In this document: positions 15,801 to 30,000 of the stretch, piece by piece | Position numbering within the stretch: the first letter of the stretch is position 1 | Layout of the letters: each line of letters begins with the position of its first letter | NCBI GenBank assembly: GCA_959347315.1 | Contig: OY365806.1 | Span: forward strand, 20,306,747 to 20,370,746 | Origin: Bimastos eiseni | Taxonomy: Eukaryota; Annelida; Clitellata; Crassiclitellata; Lumbricidae | Direction of reading: 5' to 3' | Length of the DNA stretch: 64,000 nucleotides | The notes under the pieces: generated by a model | What the model saw: only the letters and a program-made list of their open reading frames with translations | The model's database searches: none | What the model was told of the DNA's origin: nothing | Position numbers and translations under genes: made by a program

Positions 15801-18800
15801 GGCACAGAATGATAAGCAAGAGAAGTTAATGGAAGAACAAACACTTACAATGGAAATGGGTGTAAGCTCTTTATTACGTGTAATTTTTCTTCACTTGGCG
15901 TTTCCCACCTTGAATGTAGTGTGGCAGTTTATTTGTTGATCATTTTTAGTAGTTTATTTGCATATGACATTGGTTTGTGCAAATTTTTAGAGTGTTTTCT
16001 GGAACCACATATGTTGAACCTAATATCAGCAGCTTTGACCCAATCAGTGGTTTGGGTTGGGTGATGAGTCAGGATATTGTGCTACACAAGTCATGCAGAA
16101 ATTACCTCTGTGGTGGAACAGTTTACAATATCTATCTAAAGACTCCACTTGTCATTGCCCATGTCGGTCGGTTGATCGACTGCTTCATCATTTCAGCGAA
16201 TATTTTCATTTAAATGCTTTATTTGCTCAGTAACATCGAATATGTTAGAGTTTTCTAGTGTTAGGTTTGCATACCGGACATATTTGTCGACTTTGCCAAC
16301 ATGGCAAAAGGACTATCTAGGATGCATTAATACAATTTCTTTTATTCTGTGGTATAAGATTTATCCAATATTAAGTGTCCTGTGATGATGTATGTGTGTA
16401 GTGTTTATGATGAATCCTTAGAGTGGTTTCAAACTAGAGATCTCAGAAGGCAACAGAGAACTTATTTATTGCTGATATTTCTCTTCAATAATAATGCTTA
16501 TTTTATTTTAGAGAACTTCGTGGCAACTGAGGAAGGTAAATTCTCATCTTGAAGTCATATCTGGCATTGATGTGAGGCAACAGAAAGTCCTGCACAGCAA
16601 GGTAACTGAGTCTGCTAATATTTCTCACATCAATCATTTAGTTTATTGTAGACAGCAATTTTGTCTTATTGCAGGTGAATAACGCTTACGATTGCAGTGG
16701 AGCATTAGTTTGAGTTTTTTACCAATCTGTTTTTTTATTTATTTATTTTTCCTTCTAGTCTTTGTTTACTTTCTTTGTTCTGCTTTGTGCAAAGTAAAAT
16801 ATATAGGTTATAATCAATGAGAAGGCTGTGAAACTGGTTTGGGATTATTTTTATACCTATTACAGCAGATGATTCATCTCCTTCCTTACTCGGCTGCTAC
16901 GTTGTTCGTGTTTAGGAGATTATGGTGAATGATTTGATGTGTCAAATTAATCGAATAAAAGGTGAATTAAGCAACCAGACTGAAAGAGTGGATATGGAAA
17001 ACAAAATCCGGGAACTTACTAAAGAACTCAGGATGTACACCAATACTCACCAACTCTTGGATAAACAACAGAAGCAGCAACAGGTCAACAAACGTTTTTA
17101 AATTGATAATGACATTTTAAAATGTAGGATCAGTTCAAAACACTCAGTAGGCCTATTTGTGGGTTATGTGTCTGGAATTGGACAGATAAAATGTTCACTT
17201 TCACAAGCATTCATTCTTGTTATCTACATAAAATCATAAAATTACATTTTTTCATAAATATTGCTCATTTTCGCTTAATGTATCATTTGGAAGAATATTA
17301 TTAAATTTATGTAAACAAAATCTTAAATAAGTAGTTTTACTTAGTAGTTCGAGTTAGTTTACTTACTTTGGCTTGAGCAGGCTACTTTGGCCAAAAACTA
17401 TGAATTCTGCCTAGCATTTGTCTTTGTCATTGAGTTGCTCATTAAGGAAGAGAAGTAGTAGACTTGTCCATGAAGCGACCAACCCTCGGATCGAGGAAGG
17501 TTAAGACAAGACAAGCTCATTAAGTATTAATATAATAATGATAATAATTATAATAACAATAATAATAATAGTAATAATAATGAAGATTTAGGTGCCGTAA
17601 TTCGTAAACAGTCAAAGCGATTTGAAGGACATTTAAGAGTTAATAGTTAAGAGTTATAGTAGCAAACTACAGCATAATTAATGTTTCTGTTATATATTAA
17701 GGTAGAATTTACCAACATTCAACACACAATGAATCAGCTCGGTTCGGAGAAGATCACGAATCTAAAAAAATTGGAGGAGATGAATTTGCATTTTTGTAAT
17801 GCTGGGAGAGAATTGGAAAAACAAACAATGGCAAGACAGGTGTGCAGTTTAATTTTATTTACTAAGGTGTCTTCTGTTTAAAGTACTTGCTTGTTCAGAC
17901 TTCCAATTTTTTTATTGCTTGTTTAGGTTAAACAAAAACTGAAAGTATTTGCTTACTGGTCGAGCACCTTCTCTGAACCTGTGTTTTGCCCAAAGTTTAA
18001 TGGGTACCAATTCACCTCCACCCTCGGGGTCCATGTGTACCTTGGTCATGGGATTTGTCTTTTCCAGCTCCTTGGGAGTTAGAAAACAAGGCTTATAGCT
18101 GGAGATCAAGCACTTCAAAACTCTTCTAGTTTTGATCTTATCCATGACCTGATTCTTGCATTTTGCTGCTGTAGAAATCAGCAAAATGAAGAAATATATA
18201 CTGAAGATGGTAAGCATGTTTAAACTTGTGACAGAGTGTTTTCTATGATTCATTTGGGGCTGGTTTACTCTAAAATGGTGAATGCTGAAGTGATGATTTT
18301 TTAGCCAGAACTACTTTTGTTTCTAGGATCTTCTGGTCGATCTGAATGTTTTTGAAATGAAAAGTCGTTATAAAAGGCAGAGGTTTGGTCGGAGGGTAAA
18401 AGGTGTGGAGCTCCTGGAAATTGATCGGGCGTCTATGGAAGCCGCTATCAAGGAACGCCTGTTGGACATCTCAAATCAGCGGACAGTGCTAAAACAGAAC
18501 ATTCGAATGTTGGCCCAGGAACGGCAAAAGATAGTTTTTCAATTGCACGAGAAGGTCGCTCAAATTGAAAGATTGAAAAACAGGTTTGTTTTAAAGGCTA
18601 GGATATGACTCATGGTGCCGACCACTAACAGTCAGTGGTGATTTTTTGTAAGTCTGTGTGTTACTAAATGTGTGATGAAATAGTTTGGAGAATCAAAAGC
18701 AGAGTCAGTGCCATTTGCATATCTCATAGAACCATTGATAAGCAGTCTTCTAGTTAAAGTTTTGATATGAGTTTCCAAAACATGCAGCATAGCTTCAAAA

Positions 18801-21800
18801 TGTTGCAAGCTAGCTTCGTTGCTCCTTTGCTTGATAGAAAGATATTTTAGCACCTTTTAGAGTTTTCATGATGCTATGTAAATAATCGGATGCATCTGCA
18901 CACATCAAATGGTATTTCAATGGTTCGTGGAAAGGATTGAGAATATATATGGCCTTTTAAAATAATATATTTTGTTTGGGATGTATACCATTACATACAA
19001 TACAATACAACTGTATTTTCATATTGCCCTCCTTGCAAAGTTAAAAAGTGTGCTCACATGTTAACAATTCTGCACAAAGGACTAGCTCAAGGTCCTTAAA
19101 CAGTGACTGCCTTGAACCCATGGTCTCCCATTGCTGGCCGAACCCGATATGACCAATCGGCCACAATGGCAGACATCCGTGTGACAAACTGTTCGGACTA
19201 TTGCTATGCCACTTTTATAATTAACTTTTGTAAAACTTGATATTTAACTGATTATTTGATGTTTCAGATTTGAATTATCCGTGATATCTTTTGCACCAGA
19301 AAGTGGTGATTATGATGCTGCTCGCATGAATTACTTTATCATGGTAGGACAAATCTGTTGATCATTGGCTCCAGATTTTTGACTTAATTGCACTGTGCAG
19401 CCAGATCCTGAATAGGGCCCATCCATATATTACTAGGTACTCACAGAAATCGTATTTTTGGACCCCTCCCATCTGATGCACTGCATAAATTTTGTGGAAT
19501 TACATCAGCTCTAATTTGAAACAATGTTTACTATCCAATTCGAGTACCAAACAGTGTAGGCCCAGATTCTGACAATTATTAAGAAATATCAGCCAGATAA
19601 AAAAAATGGCTGCCAGTTCAGCTTCTTCTATATGAAGGTAGCTAAATCCTAAAACTTTAGAATCCAACCAGTTGAAACAGTCACAAGATTTTATTTTAAA
19701 ATAAGTTCATTTTATTGTTTTTGTAAAATAAGTTCATTTTATTGTCTAGTTAAGGTGATGCTGGAAAGAATAATAATGAACCCTGGAGCGAATCCTGCAT
19801 ACGTGACATTACCCTCCAATGAATAAGTTTTGACTTGGTAATATGATATTAAATTACACTCAGTGGCTATTAAATGGCTTTTGGATTATGTACTGGTAGG
19901 CCTACTGGTACCTACACTGTAAAACCTGGTGCCGGATTGCCTGCACATATGATTCACACCTACCTGATATGTCTTTGCCCGTAAGCTTAAGACTTCTCTT
20001 TTCTCTCAGGGCTTTTCACATTGGTAGCGCCTCTGATTCATACTGTGAGAGGCGATTTAGATTCCATAAATACAATTCAAAACTTGTATGTGACCTAGTG
20101 TGCTTACTGAATCTTGTTAATAATAATAATAATAATAATCATGACGGGTTATTAATATGAAGTTATCTTGTTTTTGGCAAAGATTTCAGAAAATAGAGCA
20201 TTGCTAAGTTTTAAGATGTGCAAGTAATTTGTTTACAATTAAAATTAATATTTTTTTAATTTAGAAAGTGGTTATTGAAAAAGAAGAGCTTCAGCGAGAG
20301 GGTGACATCCTTGATGCTAGAATAAGGAAAGCCAGCAAGGAACTAGAAGCCTTGAAAAACACAGTTGGAATTCTAAACTACCAGAACTCAGCTGCCTGTC
20401 AAAGTCTAAGACCAGTGGCTAAGGATGGTCAGCCCATCTGACCTGCTAATTAACTCTAAAGTTTTTGCTTTTAATGATGCTCTGGCTCTAAATCAGGAGG
20501 AAAATGATTGTTTACATATTTTAATATTCTGCTCATATTATTATTATTATTATTATTATTACTATTACTATTATTATTATTATTATTACTATTGTTTGGT
20601 TAAACTACAGCTGCACAAAAGAGCCTCTGAAGGCAACTGCGTTGAAGCGCTGGATGCAAACTGACAATCATTGGAACAAGTAGCTTGTCTCTCTAGGGTC
20701 TCTGGTGACATGTGTCAGAAGGCGACCCAAGTCTTTGATGAAGTCTATTCCTTCGTTGTTGACTGGGCCCATGGTTTCAAAGGCCAATGGAATGAAGAGA
20801 TAGCTGACAGTGAACTGACTGTACTTGCTGGTCTTCCTGGTGGTAGCCACCTCTGCTGCAGCCCCCACCGAAGGTGACGTCGCTTGGAGATATGATAGAG
20901 CCACCGGTGTCAATCACTGTCGCATCCCATATCAGGTTCCGTCCTCTTCGCCAAGGGATCAGTGTCAGACCATCAGGGCGTTTTCCGTCCGTTCTGGAGA
21001 GGCCCCGGGGGTTCCTTAATGTTTGGAAAACCAGTGCGTGTGAGGCTACGGCTGATTATGTCGTTTATTGCTGCGTGCCTGGTGAACCGCCCTGGCCAAA
21101 GACCACAAGAAAGCCCGTGTGCTCCTTCCGCATTGACTCGTGACCCGCATGAGCATACGTGTGGCTCACAAATGCGTGTCCCCAGACGGAGACCCACCGC
21201 AATTCTGACAGCTTCGTCGTCTAGCCGAAGTCCACCTGAAGTGATTGGTAGGGCAAAGAGCCCAGTCTCCGGCATGCGGTGCTGCGGCTGCCTTGAATCG
21301 CGCCTGATGGTATGGGTCGGTTTGGGCAGTGCTCAGCTCGGCAGCGGCCTTCTGCATTAGCGGCTTGTCCAGTTTGATTGCTTGTGTGCTGCATCATTGT
21401 CCGGACGCATCATTTGGCTCTCGGTGTACCACAGATGTTCCATCTTCTCAAGCAGTCCATCGACGTCGGACCAGGTGCTGTCTAACATGGAGGACTGCAG
21501 TGGTCGGGTGCTCGCAGCGGAAGCCAAAAAGACGGGAAGCGCCAGCGAGGTCACTCGACGATTTCCTAATCCTCCCATCTTTACTGGTAATGATGCTTGA
21601 AGCCATTGGTCGTTCATAGGGTGATGTTGAGAACTGCCTCTAAACCGCTTCGAAGAAGGTCGTCGAATTTGTGTAGCAAAGAGTGACTCGTGCATGAGCT
21701 GCATCTTAATGTATATATCAGTTTCTGGGAACTGAGCGAATATCTGAGGAGCACCAGAGCGTCGTGTTTGGCTACAGACTCTAGTCTGGTAACTGCTAAG

Positions 21801-23802
21801 GCCATTTTCTTGCATCTGTCCTTCAGACATGTCGTCAAGGCCTCGCTGGTGGGCAATGGCGCGCCCAGCAAACAGGCTCTTTCCGGAGAAATTGACATAT
21901 AGTGCTTGAAGACATGGTCGGAAACTAGTCTGTCTTGGCGATGGATGATCTCGCATTTGTCTTGGTTGAGTCGAAGCCCTAGTTCCTCTCCTCAGTTCCA
22001 GCATTCTCACATCTTCCGCCACCGTCGCTTCCTCTCCTCCTAGGGTTAGATCATTCATGTAGCCCAGTACCAATGGTGACGACATCTCCTGTCAGATTGG
22101 CTGCAATGGAAGGCAAAAGAGCAAAGGGTCAAGCGGGTCTCCCTGTTGAGGTCCAACCTGTAACGAAATGGTATGCTGACCAAACCGAAGCTCTGAGGGT
22201 TCCGCGTATGCTAGGTGACAGAATGGAGCCAGTTCCGGCAGGACCTCATCTATCGAAGACAGCATTCTGCCTCTGTAGAGACCGTTGAAGGCATTCTTGA
22301 AGTCTAGCTTCACAAGGATTGACCCTGTCGGCAGTGCTTCCAGGAAGCGCCTAGCCGCATGGACCGCTGCCTCTCCTCCCCCCGGAATGCCAACCCCAAC
22401 CTGTCTCGGTGCGAGGTATGCCGTTGCCTTTGGAACCGCGAAGGTGCACGCACATTTGGATGCGAGCCTGCGCCAGTAATAGCAGATTACAATCGGGCGT
22501 AGGCCTCCGGAATCCTTGCGAAGTGCCTCCAAAGAGTATCGGTCTAATCTGTTGAGGGCATTCACCTGTCAGAAGGAGGTTGACTAGTCCGGTGACGGAT
22601 GAGATCAGTTCCGATCCAATTTCTGCGCAATTCACCAGGTTCACCAGACGCTGTGGTCGAAGACCATCTGGTCTCCCTGAAGAACCTAACGGGAAGGAGC
22701 GGATCCGTGCGAGGACCTGCCTTTCTGTGGCTTGGAAGGGTGTCACTTTAAGTTTTTCCGTACTAATTGGGCGGTCGGGCGGATTCTGAGGATGTTTTGA
22801 GCGTAGTTCCTCCAAGGCTACAGAGTCAGGCAGGCCTGTCGGTCGAGGTTAGGATTCTGACGGCGGATCTGATATTGCCATCCTCTAATTTAGAAGCAAC
22901 TGCTGCGGCCAATGTTGTTGATAGATTGTGGCGTTTACCTCCTCTTCTTGGTTTTTCTAAAATTGTCGCACCAAAAGTCAAAAGCATCTGCCATGTGGTC
23001 CGATTTCCGACGTCGTTCAGTATTTTGTTGATGATGGTAGTGAGAAGTCTTCCGATTTGTGGTCTGGCGGCTTTGGGAATGCGTTTCAACAAACTGTTTG
23101 GTAGGGATGGGTGGGAAATTCTGCAGACTTGAAGAGCGAAGATGTTCTCCGATAGACCGTCCGTCCGAATGTCTGATGTGATCGGTTGGTCAGTGTCCGG
23201 CGTACAGAAGTCACTGTAGTCCATGCCTTGATTGTCAGTGTGACCGCAGTTCGTCGTTAGAGGGGGCTTATGTGAACCCGGACATGGTTGTTTTCGAGGG
23301 CCGTGTAGATGGACCTTTCCATCTCTGTTATGTAACTGTCTCTCAACCCTACACACGCTGCAGACACCTTTTGCCTTTTGTGAGGGTCGTAGTGATATTG
23401 TGGTATCCATTCGGGAACAGAATCATTCAGTTTTTATATTCATCCAGAAATAAATGTTTGAAAATAAACGGTACGCTGAGATGAATGTTAAATATTGCGT
23501 TCAAATCTCAAACAACAGAACGTTGCCATGGTAATGACGACGACGTTAGCCATTTAAATGCAAAATGGTGCAGTTTAAATGAAAGCGATGAACGCTGATA
23601 AAACGACAGAATTTAAAAACCAAACTGACTTTGATCCTGGATGATTCGGTTCTGAATGATGAACTCTTCGGTGTGACAAGATGTTGATTGGTCTAATAAT
23701 CCATAAATCAATTTGTAACGACGGCGTATGCCGGAGAATTCATACAAATAGCGCCAGGCGTTAAACAATTGACCAACAACGGCAACAGCCAATAGTCCTA
23801 TC

Positions 23803-23836
<34 letters not shown>

Positions 23837-26800
23837 GTTATTATTGTTATTATTATTATTATTATTATTATTAATATTATTATTATTATATTATGCTGTT
23901 ATCGCCCATGTGGGTGAGCTAAGTGAGTGGTGGCAATGTCCCGAAGAGGCAGGCGGCGTTCCCACGCTGAAGAACAACCGAGATACGTTGGAACAGAAAT
24001 GACGTCTCCATTGGATCGTGGGTTGCAGCACTCGTTCGACTACCCAACTCTGAGATGAACTGCAGTCCTTCACTGCTGCAAGCGCCGCCGGATTCCAAGG
24101 AGAGGGCTACGAAGTCGTGGGTGTTGGTTATGGTGGAATACTTGGCCCTCTTCGTCTTAGCTGTGCGTTCGGCTGCTTCGCCAGCTCTGATAGATGTGTC
24201 GACAAGATGTGACTTGGCGTAGGTGTCGGGCACTGTCACATCCCATGCCAGACACGTGTCCAAGGAATGAGCGTGACGCCGTCCGGTCGCTTTCCATCTT
24301 CTCTTACCAAGCCGAGAGGTTCCTTTTGCACTGGAATCTTCGCTCTGCCAAGAGCTCTCCAGATGACATCGTTCAACATGCTATGTCGTTGATGTTTTCC
24401 GCTGCCTCTTCTACAAATTAGTCCATGGAGACCTTTTGCGTCGACGCTCTCTTGACATTGGTGACACAAATGTGGCTCGCAGAGCGTCGTTCCTAGCCTC
24501 AACGCAGCTGCCATTCGCACATCCTCGTTTGAGAAGCGCAGGCCTAGGGCAGTCACAGGGGGCGCTAGCATCCAGTCTCCAGAATGAGGTGCTCGTGAGG
24601 CCAGCAGGCGAGCACGGTCACATGCATTGTTATTGGACTCCAGCAGACCTTTCCATGCCTTGTCTGTGAATCGGAGGTCCCATTCTTTCTCGCGATGACT
24701 CGCTGATCCTGTTGGTGGTTCTGCATCTGTCAGGGTCTTCCAAGCGTTGAGTGCTGAACTCGCAAGTTCATATGGTTCCTCAGCAGACTCTGTTGGTAGG
24801 ATGCATGCCTGGAGTTCGCTTGTACTAGCAGCAGAAGCCAGAAAGGCAGAAAGTGCCAGCGTAGATGCACAACGAACTCCCAGACCACCATCTCTCACCG
24901 GCAAAGAAGCCTGGAGCTAACGGTCATTGTCAAGGTCCACATTTAAAATGGTTGACAGTCCTTCTCTCAGCAGTTGATCAAACCGAGCCAAGTCCGGGCA
25001 ATCAGCGCAGACGGCTGTGCGCAGACTGTACAAGAGCTTCGGTACACTTAGACTGTTTCTCAGCAGAACCAGAGCGTCATGTGTATAAAGCAAGGACAAT
25101 CTTCCGATTGCCCTCTCGAGGTCATTAGCCTTTGAATTAACGACCATGCTCACAGCTGGACCTGGAATCAGAGGTGCACCCAACAAGGTCATGTCCTCGA
25201 GGGCTATGCTCGTGAACTCTTGAAACGCAGGGTCATTGTTCGGCATCTGGGTGTTGTGACACGCGATTTCGCATTTGCTGCGGTTCAATAACAATCCCAT
25301 ATTCTTTGATTCCTGCTCGATTAATTGAACGTCGTCGGCCACTGTTTCCTTGTTACCTCCCAATTTCAAGTCATCCAGATATCCGATACGCAGATCCGAT
25401 CGAAGCTTCATCAGAATCGGTTGCAGCACAAGACAATTCCAGAGGTCCCAAAGGATCGCCTTGCTGCGTTCCTTCTTCTGATCGAATTATGTTTGAACCA
25501 TAGCGCAACAGTGGACGGTTTGAATAGGCAGCGTGAGCAAAGTGGTAGAGCTCTGGGATCTCTCTAGCAACTGCCTCTAGAAGACAATCTCTGCGCAGAG
25601 TGTTAAAGGCATTGGCGAAGTCGAGCTTCACTAGGACGCTGTTTTCAGGCATTGTGGTTATCCAACGACGTGTCGCGTGGACAGCTGCCTCAGTGCCTCC
25701 TGGAATGCCTACCTCAAGCTGAATGGGGGCGAGCAGTTGAGACAGCCTTGTTACCGCAAGCGAATTAGCGCACTTTGCCGCCAGACGACGCCATGTGTAG
25801 CCCACGGCGATCGGTCTTATGCCTCCGTCCTTCTTGCTCAGGGCTAAAAGGTTTGCCCTATAGATGACCTCATTCACCTCTTCGGATAGATTTCCCTTTA
25901 AGAACAGATTGACAAGGTCAGATAGATGTTGCCCGATGTTGTCATCTACTGTTGTCAGCGGCCAGAGTTTCCGGTGTGTCCAGCGCCGGCTTATCCTCGC
26001 TGCAGATGAGACGGATGGCTGCTTTGAAATTGCCTTCCTCCAGCTTCCTTGCAACTGTTGAGGCTAAATACCTGGCGTGGTCGCATTTAGCGGACTTGAA
26101 CTTACGACTTGACGTCGATGGCAATTCATCGTTAGTCGACTGGTCTGGCCCGTATGCAGTCCCCATTCAGTAATGCGGGACAAAATCATCTTGGTCATAT
26201 TGTGCTTTCGTCCACCTCTTCTTGGCTTCACTAGTACAGTTCCACCGAAGGCCAGTAAATCGAACCATTTTGCAACGCAATTTGGTTCTCTTACAATTGC
26301 TTGGATTATATCGGCCAGGAGAGCAGTACAAGATGGCCTTGCTGCTTTTGGGATTCTCTTAATGAGAAGACCGGGTGAAGCTGGATGTGAGAGGTGAGAA
26401 GCGATCTGCCCAACGTCTGTTGACAGAGCCCGTGAGAAAGAGATCTGCATGCTAGTGGTGGAAGACGACTGTCTTGTGGTATTATGCTTTAAAGGGCCGT
26501 CCGCCGATGGCTGGTCAGAACCTGGACAAGGGGCGGTTCGAGGACCGTGCCGGTGCATCGTGCCATCTGAGGCATGGGTTTTGAAGGACAACCAACGCGC
26601 CCCGCAAACCCCCTGGCCCTTACTAGGTTTTTGACTCATCTTAGTTTCAATTCGGTTTGTTTTCAAATGCGCCGCCATTTAAACAGTAATCGTTGCCATT
26701 GGCAACGTTGACGTCGCTGGCCTTAAAGCATGGCAAGCGGCCATCAATTCAAATGCACGGCTACATATAAGTTGAAACGAAAGTTTGACAAACCAATCGT

Positions 26801-26974
26801 GTTGTGGTCTTGGCGAATAAGATGTTCTGAATATAATCAATCGAGTCACGAGTTGTTAATCCATTAGACGATGCTAAAAACCAACTCTGACGATTACTCG
26901 TTTCGCGGTATTTTTGCTAAATAGTCGGACATTACAAATTATCCGCCCACCGTGTCCGCTGCCTGTATTATTAT

Positions 26975-27065
<91 letters not shown>

Positions 27066-30000
27066 GCATTTATTCAGTATCACTATCTAGTTACAAGGCA
27101 TCAATTGATGACATTGAGTAATTATGTAATTGTTAGTGAAGGACTTGCACTTTACTGATGACATCAAATCAAACCCGCTATTGTGAGGTTATTTTATCTG
27201 CTCTAGTGCCAGGTCAGAATCCAAAGGGTTCAAGTCGAAGAGACAATATGCTTTGTTGGAATCATTGATAATGGTGGTGAGGTGGTGGCACAGGCTAGGT
27301 CAGGATAGGGTGGCTGGAAGAGTTCATTGTCCAGTCGTGAGTGGAAGGCTGCAGAGAATAGGGCAAGTGGAGGGAAAGTGAGATTGACCAACACAAAAAG
27401 GAGAATGAACAAACTGGCAGTGGTCTTTTGGGGAGTTCATTCCAAAGAACTGGTGCAGTAAAGACTTGAGAGCGGCTCCACAATTTCAGAGAGAAGGAGA
27501 CCGGAGGCCGAGATAGACATTAATAAAATTTTATAATTCTCCATTCATTCAATAAATGTTCGTTTTTATAATATGTTGACAGTTATACCACTTTTTCAGG
27601 TGAAGCAATGGAAATGAAGCAACAGCTTGAAAAAGAGTTGAGAGGGCTGATACTTAAATTAAGACAGAAGCGGAAACAAATGCATGACATTAAAACTGAT
27701 CACCAGGTATGGTTGTATGAATTTGCAAAATGAAATGCTTATTGTATGAAAATATTTAGAGCTTTCTGTCTTTGCAATGCTTGAAATGTTTGGGTTTGAA
27801 AAATGTTTTTTTTTATTTTTTCACTTGAGACTGTATGTACACAATTGTGTTATGACGAGTGGATTACATGATACAGAACTGATAGAGACACAGTAAGGTT
27901 TCCAGCCCTCTGCCTATCTTTCTAAAATTGAATTTTAAATGTTCAGATTTTTAGTTCCTTTGGTTATTTTCCATTTTTCGGTTATAGTGTTCATCGATGG
28001 TTCTTCTACTCATGCTATTACAATGACAACACACAATGGTTACTCTGTCATTCATTCATTCATTCATTCACTCATTCATTAAGGAAATTCATTCATTAAG
28101 GAAATTCATATAGCGCTCCTTTACGGTTACTACTCCGGAGCGCTTCCAACTCAACCCCATCAAATGTGATTGGTTGACCTTGACTTGATGCTCAGTTGCT
28201 TTTGGTCCTTTGTAAGATGCTTGTCGTTAGATATTAGTGCTACATAAATATAAGACATTTAGGCTGCTTACCTTACTGCAAAGCAGTTGTTAGTTGTACG
28301 CAATGTGGTTATTTCTGTTGGTTATCATAATTAATTTTGGAGCAGTAACACTAGGGGCATCTAGTTGTGTAAAATAGGTTTTTATTATAGTTGTTGTTTT
28401 GATAGGTTATTTGTCAGACAGCTGCAAACCTTCATTGTGAGAAGGGTAACTTGGCATCAACTCTAAAAGAAAAGCAGGTATTATTTTGTATATGTAATTG
28501 GGGTTTTGTTCAATGTGCTTTATTGAAACCTTGACAACAGCTCTAAAAGAAAGGTGTTACTTGAACCCCACTATGTCACCCATATCCTCAAGTCACTCTA
28601 ACCTGCCTCAACCTGCTCCTCTTCTATCCTGACACTCCTCTCCACTCCCATCACTTCATCACTAAAGTTTGAAATCACTCCATAGCCATATGTGTCTCTG
28701 GAATAAACTTAAGATTACATCCTATGAACTCAACAAAGCCTCACATGTCGCTATCTATCCACAGGTCATTTGCTAAAAACTGAAAATACTCTTTCCACAT
28801 TATATCCTACACTGATTCCACTTCTTCCCTTTACATCTCTTGCCACTTCAATTCTAAAGTGGCAAGAGATATGAACTTAACAAAACCTTGAACTGCCTGC
28901 CTGTCCGAGCCTTGGATCTTGACCTGTAACTTATTTGATCTTACCTGCCTATCGATTTTGTTTTTACTTAACTCCTTTGTTTCTATGACTTGGCTTTTTT
29001 GGTCGCTCTAGAAATGTCTAGATTACTATTATGATTGGTCGGTATTTATAATTGTAATTGTGTTATTGTTACTTGTTTGTTCCTGTTATTGTTCTCTTTG
29101 TCTTGTCAGTTTTGAACAGTGGTTTTAGTAAATCTTCCAGACTTGTAAAACTTGCATTATAACCAGATGATGGTAACAATTGGCTCTTAAAAATTGAGTT
29201 TCCTTATTACTTTTATGGATTGATTTGATTTCTTCCTCTTAGTCTCTGTGAAGAAATGAATTTCGAGGTTCATGACGCAGGGCTAACGTGTAGTAGTTGC
29301 CATTTTACTGTGTGTGCCGTGCGGACAATGGTTGAGCTTGGTTCGTGAGACAAACACAGCTCTGACTAGACGACTGTTCTTACGCTGATCAAGAATAGCA
29401 GAGTATCTGAAATGTTCCAAAAGTGACAACTAACAGAATTTTAGCAATATGAATTAATTACCACAAAACTGACTGCATAGAAAATTTGAAGTACTGTGGT
29501 GTATTTTACTTAGTTCATCCATTTGAACTCCTGTCTGCGTGAAAATTTACATTGTCTGATCTAATATGTAGAATGCATGGAACAGTTTTAAACCCTACCA
29601 TACGGAACCATATTATGGAGTGCATTATAATGCTTAAGTTCCTGACACATCGAAGTTGTGCACTAAAGATAGGTTAAGCTTGAGTTCCATATCCTCCAAC
29701 TACAGTTTGAGAGAACCTGCAGTAATATGACAAATGTAAATTTGAGTTATAATGTTAGGGCCTAATGTTGTGTAAGAATGAACTTCAATGATGCAATGAT
29801 AATTTACAAGATAAGTTTTGGCTATTTTCTTGAGACATTTAGACCTAATGTCTGATTAGCTGACTTTATTCTGCAGTATCTGATGAAGACATTAAATCAG
29901 TTTTAATGTATATAATAATTATTATTACTATTACAATAATTTTATGTTGCACCCCTTCAAGTTTGCCTACTCAGAAGCACTCCCAGCTCAACTCCGGCCG

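Larger units (their letters stand above)
20535..23803 (-). mobile_element. RLE-type non-LTR retrotransposon, copy 1
   Basis: Minus-strand element inside CCDC39 intron 15. Its single ORF region runs from 23410 to 20605 and is followed after about 10 bases by a (TAA)n tail (20535-20595 read on the minus strand). The 5' side reaches the (TTA)n block at 23804. Architecture and motifs match copy 2 (23804-26966), but the copies are clearly diverged. Single-ORF layout, C-terminal zinc knuckle and restriction-like endonuclease point to the early-branching R2/R4/NeSL-type non-LTR lineages. The exact clade is not established. Confidence 0.8.
23804..26966 (-). mobile_element. RLE-type non-LTR retrotransposon, copy 2
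   Basis: Second, separately inserted relative of copy 1, same orientation. Its ORF region runs from 26678 to 23919. About 25 bases after the stop come (TAA)n repeats (23893-23804 on the minus strand). Its 5' end abuts another (TTA)n block (26967-27064). The pattern is therefore (TTA)n - copy 1 - (TTA)n - copy 2 - (TTA)n, which suggests insertion into TAA repeats. Established knowledge: the R4-clade element Dong of the silkworm inserts in TAA repeats and has a restriction-like endonuclease. Confidence 0.82.

Noticed and set aside
20671..26634. Plus-strand frames of 60-132 codons across the retrotransposons
   Set aside because: They are antisense shadows of the minus-strand reverse transcriptase and endonuclease coding sequence.
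26874..27158. Poly-Ile and poly-Tyr frames
   Set aside because: Created by the (TTA)n microsatellite.
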